Shown here piece by piece: positions 5,860 through 5,986 of a stretch of DNA of 5,986 nt. This DNA is from an uncultured Erysipelotrichaceae bacterium (lineage in GTDB: Bacteria > Bacillota_I > Bacilli_A > Erysipelotrichales > Erysipelotrichaceae): contig CAKUTY010000088.1 in the NCBI GenBank assembly GCA_934692455.1, positions 1 through 5,986 on the forward strand. The letters are read 5' to 3'. The position numbers were made by a program, and so were the translations under genes. How positions within the stretch are numbered: the first letter of the stretch is position 1; every line of letters begins with the position of its first letter. A model generated the notes under the pieces. The model did not search any database. It was not told where the DNA came from and was given only the letters and a program-made list of their open reading frames with translations.

Positions 5860-5986
5860 TGTTTACAAATTCTTCTTCGCTTATTGTTGTAACACCAAGC
5901 TCTTTAGCCTTTGTAAGCTTAGAACCAGCACTTTCACCATATATTACATAATCAGTATTCTTAGAAACACTACTTGCACAATGTGC
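5852..5986 (-). CDS. ligA: NAD-dependent DNA ligase, C-terminal BRCT fragment (5' part outside window)
   Basis: The last 44 codons of a gene that enters from the right edge. The peptide contains SVSKNTDYVIYGE, then AGSKLTKAKELGV and ISEEEF, the typical second half of the BRCT domain that closes bacterial LigA proteins. LigA seals nicks in DNA during replication and repair using NAD+; the BRCT domain helps bind DNA. The catalytic adenylation domain, OB fold and zinc finger lie outside the window. Position directly before gatC agrees with the pcrA-ligA-gatCAB neighbourhood known in Bacillus and Staphylococcus, where a lipoprotein gene normally separates ligA from gatC. Other BRCT proteins exist, but this peptide pattern plus context makes LigA very likely. 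Confidence 0.9.
   Translation of the reverse strand, partial: AHCASSVSKNTDYVIYGESAGSKLTKAKELGVTTISEEEFVNML

Noticed and set aside
5751..5951. Plus-strand open frame across the ligA-gatC junction
   Set aside because: It is antisense to two well-identified genes and has a Ser/Leu-rich, non-specific composition.
1..5986. Alternative genetic code with UGA as Trp (Mollicutes-like)
   Set aside because: Trp codons seen in GatA (Trp318) and the hypothetical protein (Trp98, Trp187) are TGG, and the conserved genes read through without in-frame TGA.

Overview
The window is a stretch of low-GC Firmicutes-type chromosome. All genes I accept lie on the minus strand, so they are described from high to low coordinates. 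The conserved core is ligA (3' end only), gatC, gatA, gatB, a gene for a small one-pass membrane protein, and an rlmD-type rRNA methyltransferase. From established knowledge, Bacillus and Staphylococcus keep a related order (pcrA-ligA-lipoprotein, then gatCAB, dagK and the RlmD/RlmCD methyltransferase). Here that order looks compressed: no gene lies between ligA and gatC, and the place usually held by dagK holds an unrecognised membrane protein. A/T-ending codons, normal TGG Trp codons and an unusually short GatA suggest an Erysipelotrichia- or Mollicutes-related Bacillota lineage. That placement is an inference.

Layout: 5852-5986 is the last 44 codons of ligA (BRCT domain). 5558-5848 is gatC, 4200-5558 gatA and 2771-4198 gatB. 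Together these encode the tRNA-dependent amidotransferase that makes Gln-tRNA(Gln) and/or Asn-tRNA(Asn) from mischarged precursors. Junctions are very tight: 3 nt, a 1-nt overlap, then 1 nt, which implies one transcript with coupled translation. 2149-2760 encodes the membrane protein and ends inside a strong intrinsic terminator (2132-2157). 764-2128 is rlmD, whose ATG lies only 3 nt past that terminator's U-tract.

Below rlmD the character changes. Positions 1-661 carry the start of an unrecognised gene that runs off the window. It is richer in GC (about 41% by hand count) than the core genes (about a third or less in sampled lines), uses more G/C-ending codons and has a perfect GGAGG ribosome site. 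The 102-bp gap before it holds a TATAAT box, an inverted repeat and an open frame that looks like the 3' end of a lost upstream gene. I read this as the edge of a transferred or rearranged segment abutting the housekeeping operon.

The main points of interest are two gene junctions where a hairpin involves the next gene's Shine-Dalgarno sequence (2132-2157 and 2761-2791), an atypical GatA (missing N-terminal helix region, Gly to Asp before the nucleophilic Ser), the unknown membrane protein in the operon, and the foreign-looking end at 1-750. I see no CRISPR array, tRNA, rRNA, insertion sequence or defence system, and no clear evidence of a complete undescribed system.
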